Shown here one piece after another: positions 38,964 through 51,910 of a DNA stretch of 64,000 nucleotides (its first letter is position 1; the number at the start of each line of letters is the position of its first letter). The stretch covers positions 382,001 through 446,000 of the forward strand of contig CM077673.1 in the NCBI GenBank assembly GCA_039707655.1, written 5' to 3'. The notes beneath the pieces are model-generated. The model was not told the DNA's origin, made no database searches, and saw only the letters and a program-made list of their open reading frames with translations. This DNA is from Elymus sibiricus (taxonomy: Eukaryota; Streptophyta; Magnoliopsida; Poales; Poaceae). The position numbers and the translations under genes were made by a program.

Positions 38964-39895
38964 AGGGCAGTCCTTGAAAGAACTTCATTTTCCCGTGACG
39001 CTTTTTGCCTCACCGCCCTAAAAGTTTGTGTCCTCAATAGTGGAGATATTGTTTCCATATATATATTGACCGATTCCAGGAATGCCCTTTCGTTCTTGGC
39101 TGTCACACACATAAGTTACAGCATGTCACACGGCGAAAACAAGGAGAATAAGGCATATAGCCGCTGGATTTTCTTGAATTCGGATGTAACTTTTCGCGTA
39201 GATGCTTTTTCATATAAAAAACTTTTTCATCGGAGTTCGTATGCAAAAGTTATGCCCATTTTACAAATTCTCAAGAGATTTTGCAAAAAAAGTCGAAATT
39301 CATGTTTGTAAATTTTGCGTACAACTAGACCACAAATCATATGGGAATCTTATTTTTTTTTTATTTTTTTGACATTTCTATCATTTTCTTTAATTTTTTT
39401 AAAACAGAAAAGGCGGTCCACGGGGGGGGGGGGGGTGTGCATTTGGTGAACCAGGGTTACTAATGGCGCACCACCCACAAATGCGCCATTAGTAACCCTG
39501 ATTACTAATGGCGCACCAGCTTGAGGTGCGCCATTAGTAGTTTTGCAAAAAAAAAAAATATATATATATATAGTATATATATAGTAATGGCGCACTGTGT
39601 TGGAGGTGCGCCATTACTAGTTAAACTAGTAATGGCGCACTCTACCATGGTGCGCCATTAGTATTTTTGGAAAACTAAAAAAATAAAAAAATTGTTACTA
39701 ATGGCGCACCGTGGGTCCGGTGCGCCATTAGTGTCTACCACACTAATGGCGCACCAACTCATGGTGCGCCATTACTATATAGTAGTGGCGCACCAAGTGT
39801 CTGGTGCGCCATTAGTGGCCATATCATCTATAGCCCTTTTCCTAGTAGTGCGAATGACAAAGTTATGACCGTTTTAGTGAACACAGGTCCATTTT
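38964..39895 (+). repeat. Isolated CACTA-bearing satellite unit (932 bp)
   Basis: It consists of 217 bp of satellite monomer head of the 'gaccgattccagg' type, CACTA copy 7 and the last 45 bp of the monomer resuming at 'cgaatgacaaag'. It substitutes for the p monomer in the 1704-bp HOR and connects that HOR to a type a monomer, the same junction as in the 2.07-kb array. Confidence 0.88.
39181..39850 (-). mobile_element. Truncated CACTA-type fragment, copy 7 (outside the six-unit array)
   Basis: It has the same left and right junctions with the satellite as copies 1-6, so it descends from the same capture event. It follows an n-o monomer pair, not an a-b pair, at the position where the neighbouring 1704-bp units carry an ordinary monomer. 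It has a G14 tract and private changes such as 'aaaacagaaaagg' and 'ctttaattttt'. A type a monomer follows at 39896. Confidence 0.85.
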
Positions 39896-42800
39896 ATGGC
39901 AGTCCTTGAAAGAACTTCATTTTCCCGTGACGCTTTTTGCCTGACCGCCCCGAAATTTTGTTTCCTCGATAGTGGAGATATTGTTTCCACATATATGTTG
40001 ACCGATGCCAGGAATGCACTTTCGTTCCTTGCTGTCACACACATATGTTACAGCATGTCACACGGCGAAAACAAGGAGAATAAGGCATATAGCCGCTGGA
40101 TTTTCTTGAATTTACGGCCAAATAGGATTGCCCGGATCATAAATCATCTGCAGAAAGCTATGTTTGCCCCTACCAGGGGGACTAATGTCTATAATCAACG
40201 TAATCTCTCGAATTTCCTTCAAAAGGAGGTGCCACTTGGTGTCGAAACTTGTCCGAAAAACAGCGGCGAATGATGTTCTTTGACTTTCAGGCCCAAAAAG
40301 TCCTGCTTAAGATCGAATTTGAGGGTACACCAGGCATCCTGGCGCAAGCGGGGAGTATTTTATAGATTCGCACGCTCGCCGCGAGCATTTTGAGTAATTG
40401 TGGGTCCGAAACGGACACCGAATGACAAAGTTATGACCATTTTAGTGAACACCGGTCCATTTTATGGCAGTCCTTGAAAGAACTTCATTTTCCCATGACG
40501 TATTTTGCCTCACCGCCCCGAAATTTTGTGTCCTTGATAGTGGAGATATTGTTTCCACATATATATTGACCGATGCTAGGAATGCCCTTTCGTTCTTGGC
40601 TGTCACACACATAAGTTACAGCATGTCACACGGCGAAAACAAGGAGAATAAGGCATATAGCCGCTGGATTTTCTTCAATTTACGGCCAAATGGGATTGCC
40701 CGGATCATAGAGCATCTCCAGAAAGCTACGTTTGTCCCTACCAGGGGGACTCATGTCTATAATCAACGTAATCTTTCGATTTTCCTTCAAAAGGAAGTGC
40801 CAATGGGGTGAGAAACTTGTCCGGAAAACAGCGGCGAATGATGTTCTTTGACTTTCAGGCCCAAAACGTCCTGCTTAAGGCCAAAATTGAGGGTACTCCG
40901 AGCATCCTGGCGTAAGCAGGGAGTATTTTCTAGATTCACACACTCGCCGCGAGCATTTTGAGTACTTGTGGGTCCGAAACGGACACCGAATGACAAAGTT
41001 ATGAGCGTTTTAGTGAACACTGGTCCATTTTAGGGCAGTCCTTGAAAGAACTTCATTTTACCGTGACGCTTTTTGGCTGTCACACACATAAGTTACAGCA
41101 TGTCACACGGCGAAAACAAAGAGAATAAGGCATATAGCCGCTGGATTTTCTTGAATTTACGGCCAAGTGGGATTGCCCGGATCATAGAGCATCTGCAAAA
41201 AGCTACGTTTGTCCCTACCAGGGGGGCTAATGTATATAATCAACGTAATCTCTAGAATTTCCTTCAAAAAGTCCTACTTAATTCCGAATGGGTTGAGAAA
41301 CTTGTCCGAAAAACAGCGGCGAATGATGTTCTTTGACTTTTAGGCCCAAAAAGTCCTACTTAATTCCGAATTTGAGGGTACTTGGGCATCCTGGCGCAAG
41401 CAGGGAGTATTTTCTGGATTCGCACGCTCGCCGCGAGCATTTTGAGTACTTGTGGGTCCGAAACGGACACCGAATGACAAAGTTATGACCGTTTTAGTGA
41501 ACACCGGTCTATTTTATGGCAGTCCTTGAAAGAACTTCATTTTCCCGTGACGCTTTTTGCCTCACCGCCCCGAAATTTTGTGTCCTCAATAGTGGAGATA
41601 TTGTTTCCACATATGAATTGACCGATGCCAGGAATGCCCTTTCGTTCTTGGCTGTCACACACATAAGTTACAGCATGTCACACGGCGAAAACAAGGAGAA
41701 TAAGGCATATAGCCGCTGGATTTTTTTGAATTTCCGGCCAAATGGGATTGCCCGGATCATAGAGCATCTGCAGAAAGCTACGTTTGTCCCTACCAGGGGG
41801 ACTACTGTTTATAATCAACGTAATCTCTCGAATTTCCTTCAAAAGGAAGTGCCACTTGGTGTCGAAACTTGTCTGAAAAACAGCGGCGAATGATGTTCTT
41901 TGACTTTTAGGCCCAAAAAGTCCTGCTTAAGATTGAATTTGAGGGTACTCCAAGCATCCTGGCGAAAGCGGGGTGTATTTTCTGGATTCGCACGCTCGCC
42001 GCGAGCATTTTGAGTACTTGTGGGTTCGAAACGGACACCGAATGACAAAGTTATGACCGTTTTAGTGAACACCGGTCCATTTTATGGCAGTCCTTGAAAG
42101 AACTTTATTTTCCCGTGACGCTTTTTGCCTCACGGCCCCAAAATTTTGTGTCCTCGATAGTGGAGATATTGTTTCCACATATATATTGACCGATGCCAGG
42201 AATGCCCTTTTGTTCTTGGCTGTCACACACATAAGTTACAGCATGTCACACGGCGAAAACAAGGAGAATAAGGCATATAGCCGCTGGATTTTCTGGAATT
42301 TATGGCCAAATGGGATTGCCCGGATCATAGAGCATCTGCAGAAAGCTACGTTTGTCCCTACCAGGGGGACTAATATATATAATCAACATAATCTCTCGAA
42401 TTTCCTTCAAAAGGAAGTGCCACTTGGTGTCGAAACTTGTCTGAAAAACAGCGGCGAATGATGTTCTTTGACTTTTAGGTCCAAAAAGTCCTGCTTAAGA
42501 TTGAATTTGAGGGTACTCCAGGCATCCTGGCGCAAGCGGGGAGTATTTTATAGATTCGCACGCTCGTCGCGAGCATTTTGAGTAATTGTGGGTCCGAAAC
42601 GGACACCGAATGACAAAGTTATGACCGTTTTAGTGAACACCGGTCCAGTTTAGGGCAGTCCTTGAAAGAACTTCATTTTCCCGTGACGCTTTTTGCCTCA
42701 CCGCCCTAAAATTTTGTGTCCTCAATAGTGGAGATATTGTTTCCATATATATATTGACCGATTCCAGGAATGCCCTTTCGTTCTTGGCTGTCACACACAT

Positions 42801-43219
42801 AAGTTACAGCATGTCACACGGCGAAAACAAGGAGAATAAGGCATATAGCCGCTGGATTTTCTTGAATTTATGGCCAAATGCGATTGCCCGGATCATAGGG
42901 CATCTGCAGAAAGCTAGATTTGTCCCTACCAGGGGGACTAATGTCTATAATCAACGTAATCTCTCAAATTTCCTTCAAAAGGAAGTGCCAATGGGTTGAG
43001 AAACCTGTCAGAAAAATAGCGGCGAATGATGTTCTTTGACTTTCAGGCCCCAAAAGTCCTGCTTAAGGCCAAATTTAAGGGTACTCCAGTCATCCTGGCG
43101 CAAGTGGGGAGTATTTTCTGGATTTGCATGCTTGCCGCGAGCATTTTGAGTACTTGTGTGTCCGAAACGGACACCGAATGATAAAGTTATGACCGTTTTA
43201 GTGAACACAGGTCCATTTT
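39896..43219 (+). repeat. Mixed satellite stretch with one deleted and rearranged monomer
   Basis: The order is a (39896), b (40464), a 484-bp deleted c/f-type monomer (41032-41515), m (41516), n (42084) and a hybrid (42652). The hybrid has the 'gaccgattccagg' head of the CACTA-bearing type and an h/j-like tail ('cttgaatttatggcc', 'gaaacctgtcag'). The mixture of types from both flanking HORs suggests that this is a recombination junction between two array domains. Confidence 0.85.
41032..41515 (+). repeat. Deleted monomer with a locally templated insertion
   Basis: Two changes are visible. The part between 'cgctttttg' and 'gctgtcacac' (about 41072) is missing relative to the consensus. In addition, the expected 'ttcaaaaggaagtgccaatgg' is replaced by 'caaaaagtcctacttaattc' plus 'cgaat' (41265-41289). 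That is an exact copy of the sequence at about 41347-41371, roughly 80 bp downstream in the same monomer. Confidence 0.8.
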
Positions 43220-46200
43220 ATGGCAGTCCTTGAAAGAACTTCATTTTCCTGTGACGCTTTTTGCCTGACCGCCCCGAAATTTTGTTTCCTCGATAGTGGA
43301 GATATTGTTTCCACATATATGTTGACCGATGCCAGGAATGCACTTTCGTTCCTTGCTGTCACACACATATGTTACAGCATGTCACACGGCGAAAACAAGG
43401 AGAATAAGGCATATAGCCGCTGGATTTTCTTGAATTTACGGCCAAATAGGATTGCCCGGATCATAAATCATCTACAGAAAGCTATGTTTGCCCCTACCAG
43501 GGGGACTAATGTCTATAATCAACGTAATCTCTCGAATTTCCTTCAAAAGGAGGTGCCACTTGGTGTCGAAACTTGTCCGAAAAACAGCGGCGAATGATGT
43601 TCTTTGACTTTCAGGCCCAAAAAGTCCTGCTTAAGATCGAATTTGAGGGTACACCAGGCATCCTGGCGCAAGCGGCGAGTATTTTATAGATTCGCACGCT
43701 CGCCGCGAGCATTTTGAGTAATTGTGGGTCCGAAACGGACACCGAATGACAAAGTTATGACCATTTTAGTGAACACCGGTCCATTTTATGGCAGTCCTTG
43801 AAAGAACTTCATTTTCCCATGACGCATTTTGCCTCACCGCCCCGAAATTTTGTGTCCTTGATAGTGGAGATATTGTTTCCACATATATATTGACCGATGC
43901 CAGGAATGCCCTTTCGTTCTTGGCTGTCACACACATAAGTTACAGCATGTCACACGGCGAAAACAAGGAGAATAAGGCATATAGCCGCTGGATTTTCTTG
44001 AATTTACGGCCAAATGGGATTGCCCGGATCATAGAGCATCTCCAGAAAGCTACGTTTGTCCTTACCAGGGGGACTCATGTCTATAATCAACGTAATCTTT
44101 CGATTTTCCTTCAAAAGGAAGTGCCAATGGGGTGAGAAACTTGTCCGGAAAACAGCGGCGAATGATGTTCTTTGACTTTCAGGCCCAAAACGTCCTGCTT
44201 AAGGCCAAAATTGAGGGTACTCCGAGCATCCTGGCGCAAGCGGGTAGTATTTTCTAGATTCACACACTCGCCGTGAGCATTTTGAGTACTTGTGGGTCCG
44301 AAAGGGACACCGAATGACAAAGTTATGACCGTTTTAGTGAACACTGGTCCATTTTAGGGCAGTCCTTGAAAGAACTTCATTTTCCCGTGACGCTTTTTGC
44401 CTCACCGCCCCAAAATTTTGTGTCCTCAATAGTGGATATATTGTTTCCATATATATATTGACCGATGCCAGGAATGCCCTTTCGTTCTTGGCTGTCACAG
44501 ACATAAGTTACATCATGTCACACGGCGAAAACAAGGAGAATAAGGCATATAGCCGCTGGATTTTCTTCAATTTACGACCATATGGGATTGCCCGGATCAT
44601 AGAGCATCTATAGAAAGCTACGTTTGTCCCTACCAGGGGGACTAATGTCTATAATCAACGTAATCTCTCAAATTTCCTTCAAAAGGAAGTGCCAATGGGT
44701 CGATAAACTTGTCCGAAAAACAGCGGCGAATGATGTTCTTTGACTTTCAGGCCCAAAAAGCCCTGCTTAAGGCCGAATTTGAGGGTACTCCGGGCATCCT
44801 GGTGCAAGCAGGCATTATTTTCTGGATTCACACGCTCGCTGCGAGCATTTTGAGTACTTGTGGGTCCGAAACGGACACCGAATGACAAAGTTATGACCGT
44901 TTTAGTGAACACCGGTCCATTTTATGGCAGTCCTTGAAAGAACTTCATTTTCCCATGACGCTTTTTGCCTCACCGCCCTGAAATTTTGTGTCCTTGATAG
45001 TGGAGATATTGGTTCCACATATATATTGACCGATGCCAGGAATGCCCTTTCGTTCTTGGCTGTCACACACATAAGTTAAAGCATGTCACACGTCAAAAAC
45101 AAGGAGAATAAGGCATATAGCCACTGGATTTTCTTGAATTTACGGCCAAATGGGATTGCCCGGATCATAGAGCATCTATAGAAAGCTACGTTTGTCCCTA
45201 CCAGGGGGACTAATGTCTATAATCAACGTAATCTCTCGAATTTCCTTCAAAAGGAAGTGCCAATGGGTTGAGAAACTTGCCCGAAAAACAGCGGCGAACG
45301 ATGTTCTTTGACTTTCAGGCCCAAAAAGTCCTGCTTAAGGCCGAATTTGGGGGTAGTCCGAGCATCCTGGCGCAAGTGGAGAGTATTTTCTAGATTCGCA
45401 CGCTCGCCGCGAGCATTTTGAGTACTTGTCGGTCCGAAACGGACACCGAATGACAAAGTTATGACCATTTTAGTGAACACTGGTCCATTTTATGGCAGTC
45501 CTTGAAAGAACTTCATTTTCCCGTGAGGCTTTTTGCCTCACCGCCCTGAAATTTTGTGTCGTCGAAAGTGAAGATATTGTTTCCACATATATATTGACCA
45601 ATGCCAGGAATGCCCTTTCGTTCTTGGCTGTCACACACATAAGTTACAGCATGTCACGCGGCGAAAACAAGGAGAATAAGGCATATAGCCGCTGGATTTT
45701 CTTGAATTTACGACCAAATGGGATTGCCCGGATCATAGAGGATCTGCAGAAAGCTAGATTTGTCCCTACCAGGGGGACTAATGTCTATAATCAATGTAAT
45801 CTCTCAAATTTCCTTCAAAAGGAAGTGCCAATGGGTTGATAAACTTGTCCAAAAAACAGCGGCGAATGATGTTCTTTGACTTTCAGGCCCAAAAAGTCCT
45901 GCTTAAGGCCAAATTTGAGGGTACTCCGGGCATCCTGGTGCAAGCAGGGATTATTTTCTGGATTCGCATGCTCGCCGGGAGCATTTTCAGTACTTGTGGG
46001 TCCGAAACGGACACCGAATGACAAAGTTATGACCGTTTTAGTGAACACTGGTCCATTTTACGGCAGTCCTTGAAAGAACTTCATTTTCCCGTGACGCTTT
46101 TTGCCTCACCGCCCCGAAATTTTGTGTTCTCGATAGTGGAGATATGGTTTCCACATATATATTGACCGATGCCAGGAATGCCGTTTCGTTCTTGGCTGTC

Positions 46201-49200
46201 ACACACATAAGTTACAGCATGTCACACGTCAAAAACAAGGAGAATAATGCATATAGCCACTGGATTTTCTTGAATTTACGGGCAAATGGGATTGCTCGGA
46301 TCATACAGCTTCTGTAGAAAGCTACGTTTGTCCCTAACAGGGGGACTAATGTCTATAATCAACGTAATCTCTTGAATTTCCTTCAAAAGGAATAGCCAAT
46401 GGGTTGAGAAACTTGCCCGAAAAACAGCGGCGAATGATGTTCTTTGACTTTCAGGCCCAAAAAGTCCTGCTTTAGGCCGAATTTGGGGGTACTCCGAGCA
46501 TCCTGGCGCAAGTGGGGAGTATTTTCTAGATTCGCATGCTCGCCGCGAGCATCTTGAGTACTTGTCGGTCCGAAACGGACACCGAATGACAAAGTTATGA
46601 CCATTTTAGTGAACACTGGTCCACTTTATGGCAGTCCTTGAAAGAACTTCATTTTCCCGTGACGCTTTTTGCCTCACCACCATGAAATTTTGTGTTCTCG
46701 ATAGTGGAGATATTGTTTCCACATATATATTGACCGATGCCAGGAATGCCCTTTCGTTCTTGGCTGTCACACACATAATTTACAGAATGTCACACGGCGA
46801 AAACAAGGAGAATAAGGCATATAGCCACGGGATTTTCTTGAATTTACGGCCAAATGGCATTGCTCGGATCATAGAGCATCTGCAGAAAGCTATGCTTGTC
46901 CCTACTAAGGGGACTAATGTCTATAATCAATGTAATCTCTCGAATTTCCTTCAAAAGGAAGTGCCAATGGGTTGAGAAACTTGTCCGAAAAACAGCGGCG
47001 AATGATGTTCTTTGACTTTCAGGCCCAAAAAGTCCTGCTTAACTCTGAATTTGAGGGTACTCCAGGCATCCTGGCGCAAGCAGGGACTATTTTCTGGATT
47101 CGCACGCTCGCCGCGAGCATTTTGAGTACTTGTGGGTCCGAAACGGACACCGAATGACAAAGTTATGACCGTTTTAGTGAACACCGGTCCATTTAATGGC
47201 ATTCCTTGAAAGAACTTCATTTTCCCATGACGCATTTTGCCTCACCGCCCCGAAATTTTGTGTCCTTGATAGTGGAGATATTGTTTCCACATATATATTG
47301 ACCGATGCCAGGAATGCCCTTTCGTTCTTGGCTGTCACACACATAAGTTACAGCATGTCACACGTCAAAAACAAGGAGAATAACGCATATAGCCACTGGA
47401 TTTTCTTGAATTTACGGACAAATGGGATTGCTCGGATCATAGAGCTTCTGTAGAAAGCTACGTTTGTCCCTAACAGGGGGACTAATGTCTATAATCAACG
47501 TAATCTCTCGAATTTCCTTCAAAAGGAAGTGCCAATGGGTTGAGAAACTTGCCCGAAAAACAGCGTCGAATGATGTTCTTTGACTTTCAGGCCCAAAAAG
47601 TCCTGCTTTAGGCCGAATTTGGGGGTACTCCGAGCATCCTGGCGCAAGTGGGGAGTCTTTTCTAGATTCGCATGCTCGCCGCGAGCATCTTGAGTACTTG
47701 TCGGTCCGAAACGGACACCGAATGACAAAGTTATGACCATTTTAGTGAACACTGGTCCATTTTATGGCAGTCCTTGAAAGAACTTCATTTTCCCGTGACG
47801 CTTTTTGCCTCACCGCCCCGAAATTTAGTGTCCTCGATAGTGGAGATATTGTTTCCACATATATATTGACCAATGCCAGGAATGCCCTTTCGTTATTAGC
47901 TGTCACACACATAAGTTACAGCATGTCACACGGTGAAAACAAGGAGAATAAGGCACATAGCCGCGGGATTTTCTTGAATTTACGGCCAAATGGGATTGCC
48001 CGGATCATAGAGCATCTGTAGAAAGCTATATTTGTCCCTACCAAGGGAACTAATGTCTATAATCAACGTAATCTCTCGAATTTCCTTCAAAAGGAAGTGC
48101 CAATGGGTTGAGAATCTTGTCCGAAAACAGCGGCGAATGATGTTCTTTGACTTTCAGGCCCAAAAAGTCCTGCTTAACTCTGAATTTGAGGGTACTCCAG
48201 GCATCCTAGCGCAAGCAGGGATTATATTCTGGATTCGCACGCTCGCCGCGAGCATTTTGAGTACTTGTGGGTCCAAACCGGACACCGAATGACAAAGTTA
48301 TGACCGTTTTAGTGAACACCGGTCCATTTTATGGCAGTCCTTGAAAGAACTTCATTTTCCCATGACGCTTTTTGCCTCACCGCCCCGAAATTTTGTGTCC
48401 TTGATGGTGGAGATATTGTTTCCACATATATATTGACCGATGCCGGGAATGCCCTTTCGTTCTTGGCTGTCACACACATAAGTTAAAGCATGTCACACAT
48501 CAAAAACAAGGAGAATAAGGCATATAGCCACTGGATTTTCTTGAATTTACGGCCAAATGGGATTGCCCGGATCATAGAGCATCTGTAGAAAGCTACGTTT
48601 GTCCCTACCAGGGGGACTAATGTCTATAATCAACGTAATCTCTCGAATTTCCTTCAAAAGGAAGTGCCAATGGGTTGAGAAACTTGCCCGAAAAACAGCG
48701 GCGAACGATGTTCTTTGACTTTCAGGCCCAAAAAGTCCTGCTTAAGGCCGAATTTGGGGGTACTCTGAGCATCCTGGCGCAAGTGGAGAGTATTTTCTAG
48801 ATTCGCACGCTCGCCGCGAGCATTTTGAGTACTTGTCGGTCCGAAACGGACACCGAATGACAAAGTTATGACCATTTTAGTGAACACTGGTCCATTTTAT
48901 GGCAGTCCTTGAAAGAACTTCATTTTCCCGTGACGCTTTTTGCCTCACCGCCCTGAAATTTTGTGTCCTCGAAAGTGGAGATATTGTTTCCACATATATA
49001 TTGACCAATGCCAGGAATGCCCTTTCGTTCTTGGCTGTCACACACATAAGTTACAACATGTCACGCGGCGAAAACAAGGAGAATAAGGCATATAGCCGCT
49101 GGATTTTCTTGAATTTACGACCAAATGGGATTGCCCAGATCATAGAGGATCTGCAGAAAGCTAGATTTGTCCCTACCAGGGGGACTAATGTCTATAATCA

Positions 49201-51324
49201 ATGTATTCTCTCAAATTTCCTTCAAAAGGAAGTGCCAATGGGTTGATAAACTTGTCCAAAAAACAGCGGCGAATGATGTTCTTTGACTTTCAGGCCCAAA
49301 AAGTCCTGCTTAAGGCCGAATTTGAGGGTACTCTGGGCATCCTGGTGCAAGCAGGGATTATTTTCTGGATTCGCATGCTAGCCGTGAGCATTTTGAGTAC
49401 TTGTGGGTCCGAAACGGACATCGAATGACAAAGTTATGACCGTTTTAGTGAACACCGGTCCATTTTATGGCAGTCCTTGAAAGAACTTCATTTTCCCATG
49501 ACGCTTTTTGCCTCACCGCCCTGAAATTTTGTGTCCTTGATAGTGGAGATATTGTTTCCAGATATATATTGACCGATGCCAGGAATGCCCTTTCGTTCTT
49601 GGCTGTCACACACACAAGTTACAGCATGTCACACGTCAAAAACAAGGAGAATAATGCATATAGCCACTGGATTTTCTTGAATTTACGGACAAATGGGATT
49701 GCTCGGATCATAGAGCTTCTGTAGAAAGCTACGTTTGTCCCTAACAGGGGGACCAATGTCTATAATCAACGTAATCTCTCGAATTTCCTTCAAAAGGAAG
49801 TGCCAATGGGTTGAGAAACTTGCCCGAAAAACAACGGCGAATGATGTTCTTTGACTTTCAGGCCCAAAAAGTCCTGCTTTAGGCCGAATTTGGGGGTACT
49901 CCGAGCATCCTGGCGCAAGTGGGGAGAATTTTCTAGATTCGCATGCTCGCCGCGAGCATCTTGAGTACTTGTCGGTCCAAAACGGACACCGAATGACAAA
50001 GTTCTGACCATTTTAGTGAACATTGGTCCATTTTATGGCAGTCCTTGAAAGAACTTCATTTTCCCGTGACGCTTTTTGCCTCACCGCCCCGAAATTTTGT
50101 GTCCTCGATAGTGGAGATATTGTTTCCACATATATATTGACGAATGCCAGGAATGCCCTTTCGTTCTTAGCTGTCACACACATAAGTTACAGCATGTCAC
50201 ACGGCGAAAACAAGGAGAATAAGGCACATAGCCGCGGGATTTTCTTGAATTTACGGCCAAGTGGGATTGCCCGGATCAAAGAGCATCTGCAGAAAGCTAT
50301 ATTTGTCCCTACAAAGGGAACTAATGTCTATAATCAACATAATCTCTCGAATTTCCTTCAAAAGGAAGTGAAAATGGGTTGAGGAATTGTCCGAAAAACA
50401 GCGGCGAATGATGTTCTTTGACTTTCAGGCCCAAAAAGTCCAGCTTAAGGCAAAATTTGAGGGTACTCCTGGCATCCTGGCGCAAGCGGGGAGTATTTTC
50501 TGTATTCGCACGCTCGTCGCGAGCATTTTGAGTAATTGTCGGTCTGAAACGGACACCGAATGACAAAGTTATGACCGTTTTAGTGAACACTGGTCCATTT
50601 TACGGCAGTCCTTGAAAGAACTTCATTTTCCCGTGACGCTTTTTGCCTCACCGCCCCGAAATTTTGTGTTCTCGATAGTGGAGATATTGTTTCCACATAT
50701 ATATTGACCGATGCCAGGAATGCCGTTTCGTTCTTGGCTGTCACACACATAAGTTACAGCATGTCACACGGCGAAATCAAGGAGAATAAGGCATATAGCC
50801 ACGGGATTTTCATGAATTTACGGCCAAATGGGATTGCCCGGATCATAGAGCATCTGCAGAAAGCTATGCTTGTCCCTACCAAGGGGACTAATGTCTATAA
50901 TCAACGTAATCTCTCGAATTTCCTTCAAAAGGAAGTGCCAATGGGTTGAGAAACTTGTCCGAAAAATAGTGGCGAATGATGTTCTTTCACTTTCAGTCCC
51001 AAAAGTCCTGCTTAAGGCCGAATTTGAGGGTACTCCTGGCATCCTGGCGCAAGTGGGGAGTATTTTCTGGATTCGCACGCTCGTCGCGAGCATTTTGAGT
51101 ACTTGTCAGTCTGAAACGGACACCGAATGACAAAGTTATGACCGTTTTAGTGAACACTGGTCCATTTTATGGCAGTCCTTGAAAGAACTTCATTTTCCCG
51201 TGACGCTTTTTGCCTCACCGCCCCGAAATTTTGTGTTCTCGATAGTGGAGATATTGTTTCCACATATATATTGACCGATGCCAGGAATGCCCTTTCGTTC
51301 TTGGCTGTCACACACATAAGTTAC
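43220..51324 (+). repeat. More divergent satellite stretch, up to the retrotransposon
   Basis: Starts are 43220 (a), 43788 (b), 44356 (c), 44924 (d), 45492 (e), 46060, 46628, 47196, 47764, 48331 (d-like), 48899 (e-like), 49467, 50035, 50602 and 51169 (interrupted). The first five follow the block A order. From 46060 on, new types appear, marked by 'gtgttctcgatag', 'agccacgggatt', 'gtccctaacaggggg' and 'cttttggccg'-like substitutions. The pairs 47196/49467 and 47764/50035 are related at a 2271-bp offset, four monomers. Substitution density between copies is visibly higher than in 1-43 kb. Confidence 0.85.
51320..51324. other. Target-site duplication, left (GTTAC)
   Basis: The five bases GTTAC directly precede the left LTR and recur directly after the right LTR. 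In other monomers the site reads 'cataagttacagcatg' once, so the duplication was made by integration of the copia element. Confidence 0.95.
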
Positions 51325-51782
51325 TGTTGGGGAACGTTGCATGGGAAACAAAAAAATTTCCTACGCACACGCAAGATCTATCCATGGTGATGAGCATCTA
51401 CGAGAGGGAGAGTGAATCTACATAACCTTGTAGATCGCTAAGCGGAAGCGTTAAGAAACGCGGTTGATGTAGTCGAACGTCTCCGCGATCCAAATCGCAA
51501 GTCGTCCCTCGATCCGATCACGAACTAGTGCCGAACGGACGGCACCTCCGCGTTCAACACACGTATGGCTTGATGACGCCATCACCTCCTCGATCCAGCG
51601 AGCGATGGTGAAGTAGTAGATGAGTTCCGGCAGCTCGACGGCGTGGTGATGGTTGTGAGGAACAATATCTGCAGGGCTTCGCCAAGCTCTACGGAGGTTA
51701 TGACGAAGGAACTAGAGGGCTAGGGTTGCCGGCACACGGCTTGGGAAATCCTGATGTGTCCCGTGTGCTAGCCCTGCCCCTC

Positions 51783-51791
51783 TATTTATAT
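51783..51791 (-). promoter_or_regulatory. TATA-like box in the 3' LTR
   Basis: This is the counterpart of the motif at 58910-58918 (ATATAAATA on the minus strand). If functional it would direct transcription leftward out of the element into the satellite array. No transcript evidence is available. Confidence 0.45.
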
Positions 51792-51910
51792 GTTGAGCCC
51801 TGGGGTCTAAACTTGGAGAGAAAACCGCTACAAGGTCGGTTTTGCCCACACAAGGTCGGTTTGGCCCATAAGGAAAGAGTCCAACTCGGATCCCTGCAGT
51901 ACCGCGCACA

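Larger units (their letters stand above)
1..51324 (+). repeat. Tandem satellite array, ~568-bp monomer (left part)
   Basis: The same ~568-bp sequence recurs head to tail through the whole stretch, always in the same orientation. Counted from the segment 'atggcagtccttgaaag', successive starts are 17, 585, 1153, 1721, 2289, 2849, 3416, 3983 and so on, with spacing of 566-568 bp except in truncated copies. Recurrent landmarks are 'tgttgaccgatgccagg' or 'tattgaccgatgccagg', 'acggccaaatgggattgcc' and 'ggtccgaaacggacaccg'. Monomers differ mainly by substitutions, and each position within a higher-order unit has its own diagnostic variants. The length fits the ~550-570-bp centromeric satellites of wheat (TaiI or CentT-type families). 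That assignment is inferred from length only. No host gene is visible within the array. Confidence 0.97.
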
